Shown here piece after piece: positions 47,160 to 55,747 of a stretch of DNA of 64,000 bases. How positions within the stretch are numbered: the stretch's first letter is position 1; the number at the start of each line of letters is the position of its first letter. Location of the stretch: NCBI RefSeq assembly GCF_000730165.1, contig NZ_CP022112.1, positions 1,342,001 to 1,406,000 of the forward strand, given 5' to 3'. The position numbers and the translations under genes are program-made. The notes beneath the pieces are model-generated. The model saw only the letters and a list, made by a program, of their open reading frames with translations. It did no database searches and had not been told where the DNA came from. This DNA is from Nitrospirillum viridazoti CBAmc (GTDB lineage Bacteria; Pseudomonadota; Alphaproteobacteria; Azospirillales; Azospirillaceae).

Positions 47160-47711
47160 ATGACGAAGTCCATTCTGCGCGCCGCCCTGCTGTCGGCCGC
47201 GATGGCGGTCGCCACCACCGCCCCGGCCCTGGCCGCCGGCGCCCCGGTCGTCACCACCGTCCACCTGATCACCGCCACCGGCGTGGGGGCCGCCATCGGC
47301 ACCATCACCGCGACCGAGGGCAGCGGAGGCCTGGTGCTGACGCCCAAGCTGACCGGCCTGCCGCCAGGGGTGCACGGCTTCCACCTGCACGCCAACGCCT
47401 CGTGCCAGCCGGGGGAGAAGGACGGCAAACCCGGCGCCGGGCTGGGCGCCGGCGGCCACTTCGACCCCGCCGGCACCGGCAAGCACTTGGGCCCCACGGC
47501 CGACGGCCATAAGGGCGACCTGCCGCCGCTGACGGTCACAGCTGATGGCAGCAGCGCGCCCGAGCCGCTGACGGTGCCGCACCTGACGCTGTCCGACCTG
47601 GCCGGTCATGCCTTTGTGATCCATGCCGGCGGCGACAACTTCTCCGACACGCCGGAACCCCTTGGCGGCGGTGGCGGCCGCATCGCCTGCGGCGTGGTGG
47701 GCGAGAAGTAG
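47160..47711 (+). CDS. sodC: Cu/Zn superoxide dismutase, periplasmic
   Basis: 183 residues. Signal peptide about 1-26. Metal ligands are in place: HGFHLHANASC (copper histidines and the disulphide cysteine), GGHFDPAG, GHKGDLPPL (zinc site) and FVIHAGGDNF, with the second cysteine in RIACGVV. Detoxifies superoxide in the periplasm. Strong GGAGGG site eight bases before the ATG. Stands alone, ended by a clear terminator; divergent from the two-component system. Confidence 0.95.
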   Translation: MTKSILRAALLSAAMAVATTAPALAAGAPVVTTVHLITATGVGAAIGTITATEGSGGLVLTPKLTGLPPGVHGFHLHANASCQPGEKDGKPGAGLGAGGHFDPAGTGKHLGPTADGHKGDLPPLTVTADGSSAPEPLTVPHLTLSDLAGHAFVIHAGGDNFSDTPEPLGGGGGRIACGVVGEK

Positions 47712-47733
47712 GACCCCCCGCCACAGACGAGCA

Positions 47734-47771
47734 AAGCCCCAGCGGAACCCTCTGCTGGGGCTTAATTTTTT
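47734..47771 (+). terminator. Intrinsic terminator of sodC
   Basis: AAGCCCCAGC (47734-47743) pairs with GCTGGGGCTT (47754-47763), a 10-bp perfect stem followed by AATTTTTT. Confidence 0.9.
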
Positions 47772-47980
47772 GCAGTTCGCCTAAATTTTAAGCTGTGTAA
47801 CAAATCCTGACGCGCCCCCTTGTGGGGCCTCTTCCGCCCCGCCTATAGTAGTAGGCATAAAGGCAGGCCGGTGCGGCCAGGCCGGTAATGAAACCGGGAG
47901 GGTGCTGGCGGGGAATCGGTGCCGCGAGGCCTGCTGTGTTCCCGATAGGATCGGCACCACCCCGAAAACGCGGGGGCGTT

Positions 47981-49219
47981 ATGGGTGACGAGGCGGAGGC
48001 CGGCGGAGGCCGACCGGAGGCAGAGGATCAGGCGCGCGGCCTGAACGCGGCGGCGGTCCGGGCCATGGCGGCGGGCCAGCCGGCGCGGGCTGTGGCCCTG
48101 CTGGAAGAGGCGCTGTCCTTCCTTCCCGGTCAGGTGCCGCTGTGGCTGAACCTGGCAGGTGCCCACCGCGCGCTGGGCCAGCCCCAGGTCGCCTTGTCGG
48201 CACTGGACCGGGCGCTGGCGCTGGACGCCCGGAACTTCATGGCCCTGCTGATGCGCGCCTCGCTGCTGGACAGTATGGGTCAGCCGCGCCAGGCGGGGGC
48301 AGCCTACGGCACCGCCTTGCAGTTGGCGCCGCCGGACGCCGTGCTGGACGCCGCCACCGCCCGGGCCGTGGCCCGCGCACGGGAACGCCATGCGGAATAC
48401 CTCGCCGACCTCGACGGCTTCCTGAAAGGAGAGATCGACGGCGACCTGCGCCGCTGCGCCAGCGGGGAGGCGCGGCGCATGGCCCGCTTCGTCGACATGG
48501 CGCTGGGGCGCACCAGACCCTATCATCAGCAGCCGGCGCAGTTCTTCTACCCGGGCCTGCCGGCCATCGAGTTTTTCGACCGCGAGGAATTCCCCTGGCT
48601 GGCGGAGCTGGAAACCGGGACCGACGCCGTGCGCGCGGAACTGGCGGGTGTCCTGCGGGACGGGGACGATCCCCAGCGGTTCGTGCCCTACATCGCCTAT
48701 CCCGAGGGCCTGCCCCTGGACCAGTGGGCGGAGCTGAACCATTCCCCGCGGTGGAGCGCCTTCCACTTCATGCATTACGGCCGGCCGCACACGGAAAATC
48801 GCGCCCGCTGCCCCAGGACCGCCGCCCTGCTGGACGCCATGCCCCAGCCGCAGGTTCCGGGCAAGTCACCCGCCGCCATGTTCTCGATCCTGAAGCCGCG
48901 CACCCGCATTCCCGCCCACACCGGCGTATCCAACACCCGGCTGGTGGTCCATCTGCCCCTGGTGGTCCCGCCCGGCTGCGGCTTCCGGGTCGGCAACGAA
49001 GTGCGGGAGTGGAAGGTGGGCGAGGCCTGGGTGTTCGACGACACCATCGAGCATGAGGCATGGAACGACAGTGACCAGACCCGCGTCATCCTGCTGTTCG
49101 ACATCTGGCACCCGCACCTGAGCGCGGCCGAGCGCGAGATGATCACCCGGGTCATGACCGGCATTGATCGATTCAATGGTGACGGTCCCGCCCAGACCGG
49201 TCAAGAAAGCGGCCTTTAG
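47981..49219 (+). CDS. TPR protein with aspartyl/asparaginyl beta-hydroxylase-like domain
   Basis: 412 residues. About residues 20-140 are tetratricopeptide-like helices (ARAVALLEEALSFLPGQ, LALDARNFMALLMRASLLDSMGQPRQA). Residues about 220-395 form an aspartyl-hydroxylase-type oxygenase: SAFHFMHYG, AMFSILKPRTRIPAHTGVSNTRLVVHLPL with the first iron histidine, and VFDDTIEHEAWN with the second, plus RVILLFDIWHP. These 2-oxoglutarate/Fe(II) enzymes hydroxylate protein Asp/Asn or lipid A-like targets; the TPR part suggests a protein partner. ATG at 47981 with GGGGGC upstream. Single gene, target unknown. Confidence 0.85.
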   Translation: MGDEAEAGGGRPEAEDQARGLNAAAVRAMAAGQPARAVALLEEALSFLPGQVPLWLNLAGAHRALGQPQVALSALDRALALDARNFMALLMRASLLDSMGQPRQAGAAYGTALQLAPPDAVLDAATARAVARARERHAEYLADLDGFLKGEIDGDLRRCASGEARRMARFVDMALGRTRPYHQQPAQFFYPGLPAIEFFDREEFPWLAELETGTDAVRAELAGVLRDGDDPQRFVPYIAYPEGLPLDQWAELNHSPRWSAFHFMHYGRPHTENRARCPRTAALLDAMPQPQVPGKSPAAMFSILKPRTRIPAHTGVSNTRLVVHLPLVVPPGCGFRVGNEVREWKVGEAWVFDDTIEHEAWNDSDQTRVILLFDIWHPHLSAAEREMITRVMTGIDRFNGDGPAQTGQESGL

Positions 49220-49375
49220 GCTGGCGTCGGCTTGGCCAAGCTATGCCAAAGCATACAGTGAGCACGGCCGCGCATCGGTCCATATGACCGGGCGGTGACC
49301 GGTCCCAGCGGGCGCGTCCGGAGCGCGTCCCCCTTCCCCCTTTTTCGGACCGGGGCAGGTGGCACGCGGACCCTT

Positions 49376-51805
49376 ATGACTTTCCATTCCTCCCCTACCC
49401 CTACCTCAACCCCGGCGCTGACGACGATGCGGCGGGACGGAGCGCTTGACCCGGACCACGCTTTGGAGGGCGGCATTCCGCGTCTGGGCCAATTCGGCCG
49501 CCGGGGCCTGCTGGGTGCGGCCGTGCTGCTGACCCTGGCCGTGCTGGCGGTGGCGGGGGCGCAGCTGCATCACGACGCCGACGCGCTGGTTGCCGACCTG
49601 CAGCGCCAGCTGCTGGCCCGGGCCCTGACCCTCACCCCGGCGCTGGAACAGGCGCGCACCATTGGTGACGGCGTGGCCACGCGCCTGTCGGGGACGCGGG
49701 CGGAACCCGGCAGCATCCAAGGCCTGCCTGCCAACGACGCCGTGCGCTGTGACGAGCGCTTGGCCCCCGACCCCGCAGCGCTGAACGCCCACCTGATCCT
49801 GGCAGCGCCTGACCAGCGTCCGCCCGCCGGCCCCACCGCCTGCCTTCTGTCCTTGCTGCAGAGCATCAGCCTGCTGGCCAGCGGCACGCCCATCAGTTCG
49901 GTCACCGTGATCGGGCCGGACTGGGCGCTGACCTATCCCGACATGCCCCGGGGCCTGCGCGACGACGTGACCGGCGACCGCTTGATCGCCAGCATCCGCG
50001 GCCTGGCGCAACGCGCGCTGAAGACCGGCCAAGGCATGATGAGCCCGCCCTATCGCAGCATGGTGGCAGGCCGGGGCGTCACCGCCGCCTATCTCACCCG
50101 ATCCAGCGACCGGCCGGACTTCCTGGCCGTCACCGTCAGCCTGTCACTGGAGGGAATGTGGCGGGCGATCGGGCCCCTGCCGGACCTTCCCGGCAACGAA
50201 CTGCTGATCGTCGATGCCAAAGGCACCATCGTGTCGCGTGGGGGCGCCCCGGCGGAGGCCGTGCTGCCGGACCCCAAGACCGGCGATCGTCCCAGCCTAC
50301 CCTTGGCCGAGGTGCGAAAGGCCCTGGGGGGCGCGGGCCAGCCGGTGCGCGACGGCGCCTGGCTGACCGCCGCCCTGCCCCTGACCAACCTCGGCTGGTC
50401 GCTGGTGGTCCGCGTGCCCTGGGGGGATTTCCTGTCGGCGCTGCTCGGCAGCAGCCTGTGGCCGCTGAGCAGCGCGATCCTGCTGCTGGCCGGCATCTGG
50501 CTGGCCTACGGCGCCGCGTCGCGCCGGCTGCTGGCCCCGGCCATCCTGCTGGAGCAGCGCCTGCACAAGGCGGTGGGCGAATTGCGGCTGACCTTCGACA
50601 ACATGACGGAAGGCTTGTGCCTGCTGGACCGCGAGGGCCGGGTGAGGGCGGCCAATGCCCGCCTGGCCACCGTGCTGGACCTGCCGGAGCATCTGACCCG
50701 GCCCGGCGCCACCCTGGCCGAGGTCAACGCCCACTTGGCCACCCTCTACCCCGCCGGCATACGGTTGTTGACCATGCCCATCCTGCTGGCCCGCCTGGCG
50801 GAGGGTGGCGGGCAGTACAGCTTCGACGCGCCCCTGCCCGGTGGCCGGCGCTGGTATGAGGCCCGCTTCCGGCTGGTCCCCGGCGGCGACATGATCGTGG
50901 GCCTGGCCGCCGACATCACCGCCCGCAAGCGCGACGAGCTGGCGCTCACCGCCGCCAAGGAGCGCGCGGTGACGACCCTGGCCCAGTTGCAGGAGACGCA
51001 GGACCAGCTGGTGGAAAGCGAGAAGATGGCCGCGTTGGGCGGCCTGGTGGCCGGTGTGGCGCATGAGGTGAACACCCCCATCGGCGTCGGTGTCACCGCC
51101 GCCAGCACCCTGGCGGAGCGCACCCGCCTGCTGGCCGGCGCCTTCGCCGAGCGCACCATGACCAAGGAGATGCTGGACGACTACCTGAAGCGGGCGGCCA
51201 CGCTGACGTCGCTGATCCAGGAGAATCTGGACCGCGCCACGCGGCTGGTGCGCAGCTTCAAGCAGGTGGCCATCGACCAGCACCGCGACGCCGAGCATGA
51301 GGTGCGGCTGAAGCAGTACCTGGAGGACGCGCTGGTCAACCTGCGGCCGGAGCTGCGGCGCGGCCGGCACACCCTGGCCATTGAGGGGGACGGCGAGATC
51401 ATCGTGCGGGCCGTGCCGGCCCAGCTGTGGCAGGTGGTCAGCAACCTGGTGCTGAACGCCGTGATGCATGCCTTCCCCGACCAGGAGGGCGGCACCGTGC
51501 GCGTCACCCTGGCCCGCTCAGGCCCCCGCGCCATCCTGGAGGTGCGCGACGACGGCATCGGCATGACCGCGGAGGTGCGCCACCGCTGTTTCGAACCCTT
51601 CTACACCACCAAGCGGGGCCAGGGCGGCAGCGGCCTGGGCCTCTCCATCGCCCATACCCTGGTCACCAGCGGCCTCAACGGCCGCATCTCCGTGGACAGC
51701 GCCCCCGGCGCCGGCACCACCTTCCGCATCGAAATGCCCCTGGTCCTGCCTCCTGCCAATTCGGCGGAGGCCGCGCCTGAAGCCCTCACCCGGACATCGC
51801 CATGA
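49376..51805 (+). CDS. Membrane sensor histidine kinase
   Basis: 809 residues from the ATG at 49376; a GTG at 49295 is an alternative. Two membrane helices (about 44-62 and 359-379) enclose a large periplasmic sensor of about 295 residues with PDC/Cache-like features. A PAS domain (about 400-515) and a short coiled coil lead to the HisKA domain with phospho-acceptor H563 in GVAHEVNTPIG and an HATPase with NLVLNAVMHAF, DDGIGM and GGSGLGLSIA. HEVNTP kinases of this sort pair with distant response regulators. The stop overlaps the HD-GYP regulator start (ATGA), so signal leads directly to cyclic-di-GMP breakdown. Confidence 0.9.
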   Translation: MTFHSSPTPTSTPALTTMRRDGALDPDHALEGGIPRLGQFGRRGLLGAAVLLTLAVLAVAGAQLHHDADALVADLQRQLLARALTLTPALEQARTIGDGVATRLSGTRAEPGSIQGLPANDAVRCDERLAPDPAALNAHLILAAPDQRPPAGPTACLLSLLQSISLLASGTPISSVTVIGPDWALTYPDMPRGLRDDVTGDRLIASIRGLAQRALKTGQGMMSPPYRSMVAGRGVTAAYLTRSSDRPDFLAVTVSLSLEGMWRAIGPLPDLPGNELLIVDAKGTIVSRGGAPAEAVLPDPKTGDRPSLPLAEVRKALGGAGQPVRDGAWLTAALPLTNLGWSLVVRVPWGDFLSALLGSSLWPLSSAILLLAGIWLAYGAASRRLLAPAILLEQRLHKAVGELRLTFDNMTEGLCLLDREGRVRAANARLATVLDLPEHLTRPGATLAEVNAHLATLYPAGIRLLTMPILLARLAEGGGQYSFDAPLPGGRRWYEARFRLVPGGDMIVGLAADITARKRDELALTAAKERAVTTLAQLQETQDQLVESEKMAALGGLVAGVAHEVNTPIGVGVTAASTLAERTRLLAGAFAERTMTKEMLDDYLKRAATLTSLIQENLDRATRLVRSFKQVAIDQHRDAEHEVRLKQYLEDALVNLRPELRRGRHTLAIEGDGEIIVRAVPAQLWQVVSNLVLNAVMHAFPDQEGGTVRVTLARSGPRAILEVRDDGIGMTAEVRHRCFEPFYTTKRGQGGSGLGLSIAHTLVTSGLNGRISVDSAPGAGTTFRIEMPLVLPPANSAEAAPEALTRTSP

Positions 51806-53331
51806 TGACCTTCGACGACCTGTTCGCCCGGCCGCCCGCCGACCCGGTTCCGCCGGCGTCCCCCGTGGCGCCCCCCGTGGCGCCCTGGAAGGTGCTGATC
51901 GCCGACGATGACGCGGCCATCCACGCCGTCACCGAGCTGGCGCTGGAGGGGTTTCGCATGGACGGCCGGCCGCTGGCCTTCCTGCATGCCTATTCCGGGG
52001 TGGAGACCCTGCAGTGCATGGCGGAACATCCGGACATCGCCGTGCTTCTGCTGGACGTGGTGATGGAAAGCGACAGCGCCGGCCTGGACGCGGCCAAGGC
52101 GGTGCGGGAGCGGCTGGGCAACCGCCAGGTGCGCATTGTGCTGAACACCGGTCAGCCGGGCTCGGCGCCCGAGGCCGACATCATCGCCCGCTACGACATC
52201 GACAATTATCGTGAGAAGGGGGAACTGACGGAGCGGCAGCTGTTCACCCTGATGTATTCCTGCCTGCGCGGGTACCGCGACATCGCGGCGGTAGAGCAAA
52301 GCCGCCAGGGTCTGCGCAGGCTGGTCGACGCCTTGCCCCGCATCTTCCACCTGACCGCCGCCGACCGCCTGGCCCGCACCTGCCTGGAGCAGCTGGCGGG
52401 CCTGACGGGAGGGGTGGGGCTGAACGGCGTGGTGCTGGAGCAGGATCGGCCCGACGGTCCGGCCCGCGCCCTTGCCGCCTGCGGCCGGTTCGCGGAGTGG
52501 GCGGAGGATGGCCCCCTGCCCCCCGATGTGCTGGCCGCCCTGACGCTGGACGGCAACCTGCGGGAACACGACCGCTGGAGCGAATGGCTGCCCACCGGCG
52601 GCGGCGGGCGCCGCCTGCTGTATCTGGATGGTGTCGCCGCCGCCACACCCCTGGGCCGGGACCTGCTGGCCCTGTTCGTACGCAACCTGGCCGTGGCCTT
52701 CGACAACCTGCGCCTGAAGGAAGAGATCGAAGAGACCCAGCGCGAGATCGTCTTCCGCCTGGGCGAGGCGGTGGAGACCCGCAACCAGGAAACCGGCAAC
52801 CATTTGAAGCGGGTGTCGGAGGCGGCGGGCATGATCGCCGCCTATCTGGGTTATGATGAGACCATGGTGTCGCGGGTGCGCTACGCGGCCCCCCTGCACG
52901 ACATCGGCAAGATCGGCATCCCCGACCACATCCTGAACAAGCGCGGCCAACTGGATGCGGAGGAATGGAAGGTCATGCAGACGCACGCCGACATCGGCTG
53001 GCGCATGCTGAAGGACGCACGTCAGGACATCCTGCGCGCCGGCGCCGTCATCTCCCTTCAACATCATGAGAAATGGGATGGGACGGGCTATCCCCGCGGC
53101 CTGCGCGGGGATGAGATCGACCCGCTGGCCCGCATCGTCGCCGCCGCCGACGTGTTCGATGCCCTAGGCAGCCACCGGCCCTACAAGACGCCCTGGCCCC
53201 TGGAACGCATCCTGGAGCATATGGTCAAGGAGCGGGGCCGCCATTTCGACCCCACCGTGGTGGACGCCATCCTGGCGTTGGCGCCGGCGCTGATGGAAAG
53301 CCGGACGCGTTACCCGGATATCGAGCGGTAG
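51802..53331 (+). CDS. HD-GYP response regulator, cyclic-di-GMP phosphodiesterase
   Basis: 509 residues. Receiver about 28-155 with phospho-acceptor D85 (VLLLDVVM) and K139; a middle DUF3369 domain (about 165-305); then HD-GYP (about 315-505) with LHDIGKIGIPD (H366, D367) and HHEKWDGTGYP (421-431), the full metal-binding and GYP set. It should hydrolyse c-di-GMP when phosphorylated. Translationally coupled to the preceding kinase. Its last 22 bases overlap tail to tail with the DUF6356 gene on the other strand. Confidence 0.93.
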   Translation: MMTFDDLFARPPADPVPPASPVAPPVAPWKVLIADDDAAIHAVTELALEGFRMDGRPLAFLHAYSGVETLQCMAEHPDIAVLLLDVVMESDSAGLDAAKAVRERLGNRQVRIVLNTGQPGSAPEADIIARYDIDNYREKGELTERQLFTLMYSCLRGYRDIAAVEQSRQGLRRLVDALPRIFHLTAADRLARTCLEQLAGLTGGVGLNGVVLEQDRPDGPARALAACGRFAEWAEDGPLPPDVLAALTLDGNLREHDRWSEWLPTGGGGRRLLYLDGVAAATPLGRDLLALFVRNLAVAFDNLRLKEEIEETQREIVFRLGEAVETRNQETGNHLKRVSEAAGMIAAYLGYDETMVSRVRYAAPLHDIGKIGIPDHILNKRGQLDAEEWKVMQTHADIGWRMLKDARQDILRAGAVISLQHHEKWDGTGYPRGLRGDEIDPLARIVAAADVFDALGSHRPYKTPWPLERILEHMVKERGRHFDPTVVDAILALAPALMESRTRYPDIER

Positions 53332-53573
53332 CCGGCACCTCCGGTGCCTTCCCCCCGGGCGGCCTTGCGGTTGCGGTTCACCACCATCTCGTCATACAGG
53401 GTGGTGATGGTGCGGCTGCCGGTGCGCACGAAGAGGCCCGGCACGGCAGCGTGCACCAGACAGGCCAAGCCCGCCAGCACCATACGGCCGCCGAAGGATG
53501 CCGCCATGACGGCATGCTCACCGTAGTTTTCCTGGACCGACCGCGGGTGGTCGATAAACAGCTTGCCCAACAT
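53310..53573 (-). CDS. DUF6356 small membrane protein
   Basis: 87 residues. LFIDHPRSVQENYGEHAVMAASFGG followed by a hydrophobic segment (MVLAGLACLVHAAVPGLFV) and TGSRTI match the DUF6356 family, small proteins of unknown role found in alphaproteobacteria. ATG at 53571-53573 has AGGGGAAG about ten bases upstream; the ATG nine bases earlier sits on that site and is less likely. Overlaps the 3' end of the HD-GYP gene by 22 bases. Confidence 0.8.
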   Translation of the reverse strand: MLGKLFIDHPRSVQENYGEHAVMAASFGGRMVLAGLACLVHAAVPGLFVRTGSRTITTLYDEMVVNRNRKAARGEGTGGAGYRSISG

Positions 53574-53702
53574 GGTCCGCATCTTCCCCTGTCATTCGGT
53601 GCCAATGACATCAGCATAACCCGGACGGCCTTGAGAAAAATCCCAAACTGTCCCACTGTTGCCGGAATGTATGGTGAATTCATCCCATGAAATGGCGGTT
53701 AT

Positions 53703-54182
53703 ATGGATCATCTTGACAAAATCGACATCCGGCTTCTGCAGTTACTGCAAGAGGACGCCTCGCTGTCCATCGCCCAGTTGGCCGACACCGTGGCCCTGTC
53801 GGCCAACGCCTGCTGGCGCCGGGTCAAGCAGCTGGAGGAGGCCGGCATCATCCGCCGCCGCGTCGCCCTGCTGGACGCCGACCTGCTGGGCTGCGGCATC
53901 ACCGTGTTCGTCGCCATCCGCACCAACCAGCATGACGAAGATTGGCTGGAGACGTTCGCCCGGGGCGTGGCGGACATCCCCGAAATCGTGGAGTTCTACC
54001 GCATGAGCGGCGACGTCGATTATCTGCTGAAGGTGCTGGTGGCTGACATTCCCCATTACGACCGGGTATACAAGCGCCTGATCAAGGTGACCAAGCTGAC
54101 CGACGTCAGTTCCAGCTTCGCCATGGAACGGATCAAATCCACCACGGCAATCCCCCTGCCGGTCCCCCTGCCGCGTCCCTAA
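53703..54182 (+). CDS. Lrp/AsnC-family transcriptional regulator
   Basis: 159 residues. N-terminal winged helix-turn-helix (DIRLLQLLQEDASLSIAQLADTVALSANACWRRVKQLEEAG split over residues 7-48) and a C-terminal RAM domain (about 65-145; GCGITVFVAIRT, EFYRMSGDVDYLLKVLVADI) that binds an amino acid or similar effector. Typically controls amino-acid transport or catabolism; here no such genes are adjacent. Ended by a strong terminator. Confidence 0.93.
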   Translation: MDHLDKIDIRLLQLLQEDASLSIAQLADTVALSANACWRRVKQLEEAGIIRRRVALLDADLLGCGITVFVAIRTNQHDEDWLETFARGVADIPEIVEFYRMSGDVDYLLKVLVADIPHYDRVYKRLIKVTKLTDVSSSFAMERIKSTTAIPLPVPLPRP

Positions 54183-54249
54183 AGGGGCATACGCCAAAGG
54201 CAAGATCGCCAGCCGGGGAAAACTGCGTCATGTTCCGTTTCTGTTTTGC

Positions 54250-54283
54250 CCCATCCGTGTTGCGAAACGCGGTGGGTTTTTTT
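54250..54283 (+). terminator. Intrinsic terminator after the Lrp-type gene
   Basis: CCCATCCGTGTT and AACGCGGTGGG pair over 11 positions with one bulged T and a GCGA loop, followed by seven T (54277-54283). Confidence 0.85.
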
Positions 54284-54342
54284 ATGGGCGGTTGGCGCGT
54301 CGCGGTTTCGTGAGGGTGCCGGGTTTGATGAGGGCGTAAGCC

Positions 54343-55608
54343 GTGGACATGCTGCTGCGACAGCGGGTGCGACTGGCGGGGCTGGCGGCCCTGGGTGGCA
54401 TCGTCGCCCTGCTGTTGATCATGCAATCCATCTTCGCGGAGGTGGTGAGCAGCGAGAGGTGGGTGAACCACAGCCATCAGGTCCGCACCACGGCGACCCT
54501 GGTGCTAAGCCACATCCTGTCGGCGGAATCAGCCCAGCGCCTGTACCTGCTGGTCCACGCGCCAGAGGCGCGCGACCGCTTCCAGGGCTATCGCGACGAC
54601 ACCACCAACCAGTTGCTGGCGCTGACCACCCTGTTGAGCGACAACCCGGACCAGGTGCGGCGTGCATCCACCCTGACGGCCCTGGCCAATGCGCGGCTGG
54701 ATGCGCTGCAGGTGCTGATGCAGGCCCCCACCGGATCGCCCACGGACACCATAACCCTGGAACGGGGCGAATCCCTGATGGCCGAGGTGCGGGAGCAGGT
54801 AGCCATCATCGACGGCACCGAGCAGGCGCTGCTGGTGCAGCGGCAAGGCCGGGTCAACACCCTGCGCCTGCTGTTCGTGGCCGGCAGCGTCGTCATCTGC
54901 CTGGTGGCCGGCGGCCTGGTCTGGCGCCTGTCCAGCGGCGCCATGACGGAGGCGGACCGCGAAAGCCGCATGCGCCAGCAGTTGCAGGACATGCTGGACG
55001 AAAAGGGCCGCCTGCTGCGCGAGATCAACCACCGCGTGGGCAACGGCCTGGCCATGATCGGTACCCTGCTGCAGCTGCAGACCCATGACACCAAGGACCC
55101 GCAGGCCGAACGCGCCCTGGCGGAGGCCCGCACCCGTGTGCTGGCCATCAACGAGGTCCACAAGCGCATGCTGCAGGCCGAAACGGTGGACGAGGTGGAG
55201 TTCGGCGCCCTGCTGCCCGCCTTCTGCCGTGAGGTGGCGGCGGAATACGGGGCGCTGGACCGGGTGCAGGTGACCAGCACGCCCGTGCTGCTGCCGGTGG
55301 AGACGGGTGTCGCGCTGGCGCTGATCCTGAACGAGATGCTGACCCCCACCCTGCGCCGGTCGGACGAGCTGTGCAGCCCCGTGCAGCTGACCCTGGCGGT
55401 GGTGGACAACCGGCTGTCTTGCATCATCGACGACCCCAGCGGTCAGTTGCCCACCGATATGGGAGCCGCCCGCCTGGCCGGCATCGGCATGACCGTGGTC
55501 CAGGCGCTGTGCCGCCAGATTGGCGCGGAGATGGCCTTCGATAAGGCCGGCACGCAGTTCTACATCTCCATCACCGTGCCCCGGGCGCGCAAGGTGCAGG
55601 CGGCCTGA
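54343..55608 (+). CDS. CHASE3-domain HisKA_2-type kinase with degenerate ATP site
   Basis: 421 residues. Two membrane helices (12-32 and 175-197) flank a CHASE3-like helical sensor. The dimerisation/phospho-acceptor part retains H230 in LLREINHRVGNGLA, close to the HisKA_2 motif HRVKNNLQ. The ATPase is damaged: the N-box reads LNEMLTPTLRRS with Pro335 where the Mg-binding Asn is expected, G1 reads DDPSGQLP instead of DDGxGxP, and the GLGL loop is reduced to AGIGM. It may be a pseudokinase, a phosphotransfer protein or a partner of the hybrid kinase that starts 140 bp later on the same strand. Confidence 0.82.
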   Translation: MDMLLRQRVRLAGLAALGGIVALLLIMQSIFAEVVSSERWVNHSHQVRTTATLVLSHILSAESAQRLYLLVHAPEARDRFQGYRDDTTNQLLALTTLLSDNPDQVRRASTLTALANARLDALQVLMQAPTGSPTDTITLERGESLMAEVREQVAIIDGTEQALLVQRQGRVNTLRLLFVAGSVVICLVAGGLVWRLSSGAMTEADRESRMRQQLQDMLDEKGRLLREINHRVGNGLAMIGTLLQLQTHDTKDPQAERALAEARTRVLAINEVHKRMLQAETVDEVEFGALLPAFCREVAAEYGALDRVQVTSTPVLLPVETGVALALILNEMLTPTLRRSDELCSPVQLTLAVVDNRLSCIIDDPSGQLPTDMGAARLAGIGMTVVQALCRQIGAEMAFDKAGTQFYISITVPRARKVQAA

Positions 55609-55747
55609 AAGCCGACCGCGCGGGCCACGTCTAATTTATTGAAAAATCGGATCTGCAACGATCCTGTCTTGCGGCTGTGCCTGTATTTCCCGGTGGCTTT
55701 CGCTATGATGGCGCGACCCTGACGTTTAGCCGGAAAGGCACAACGGC

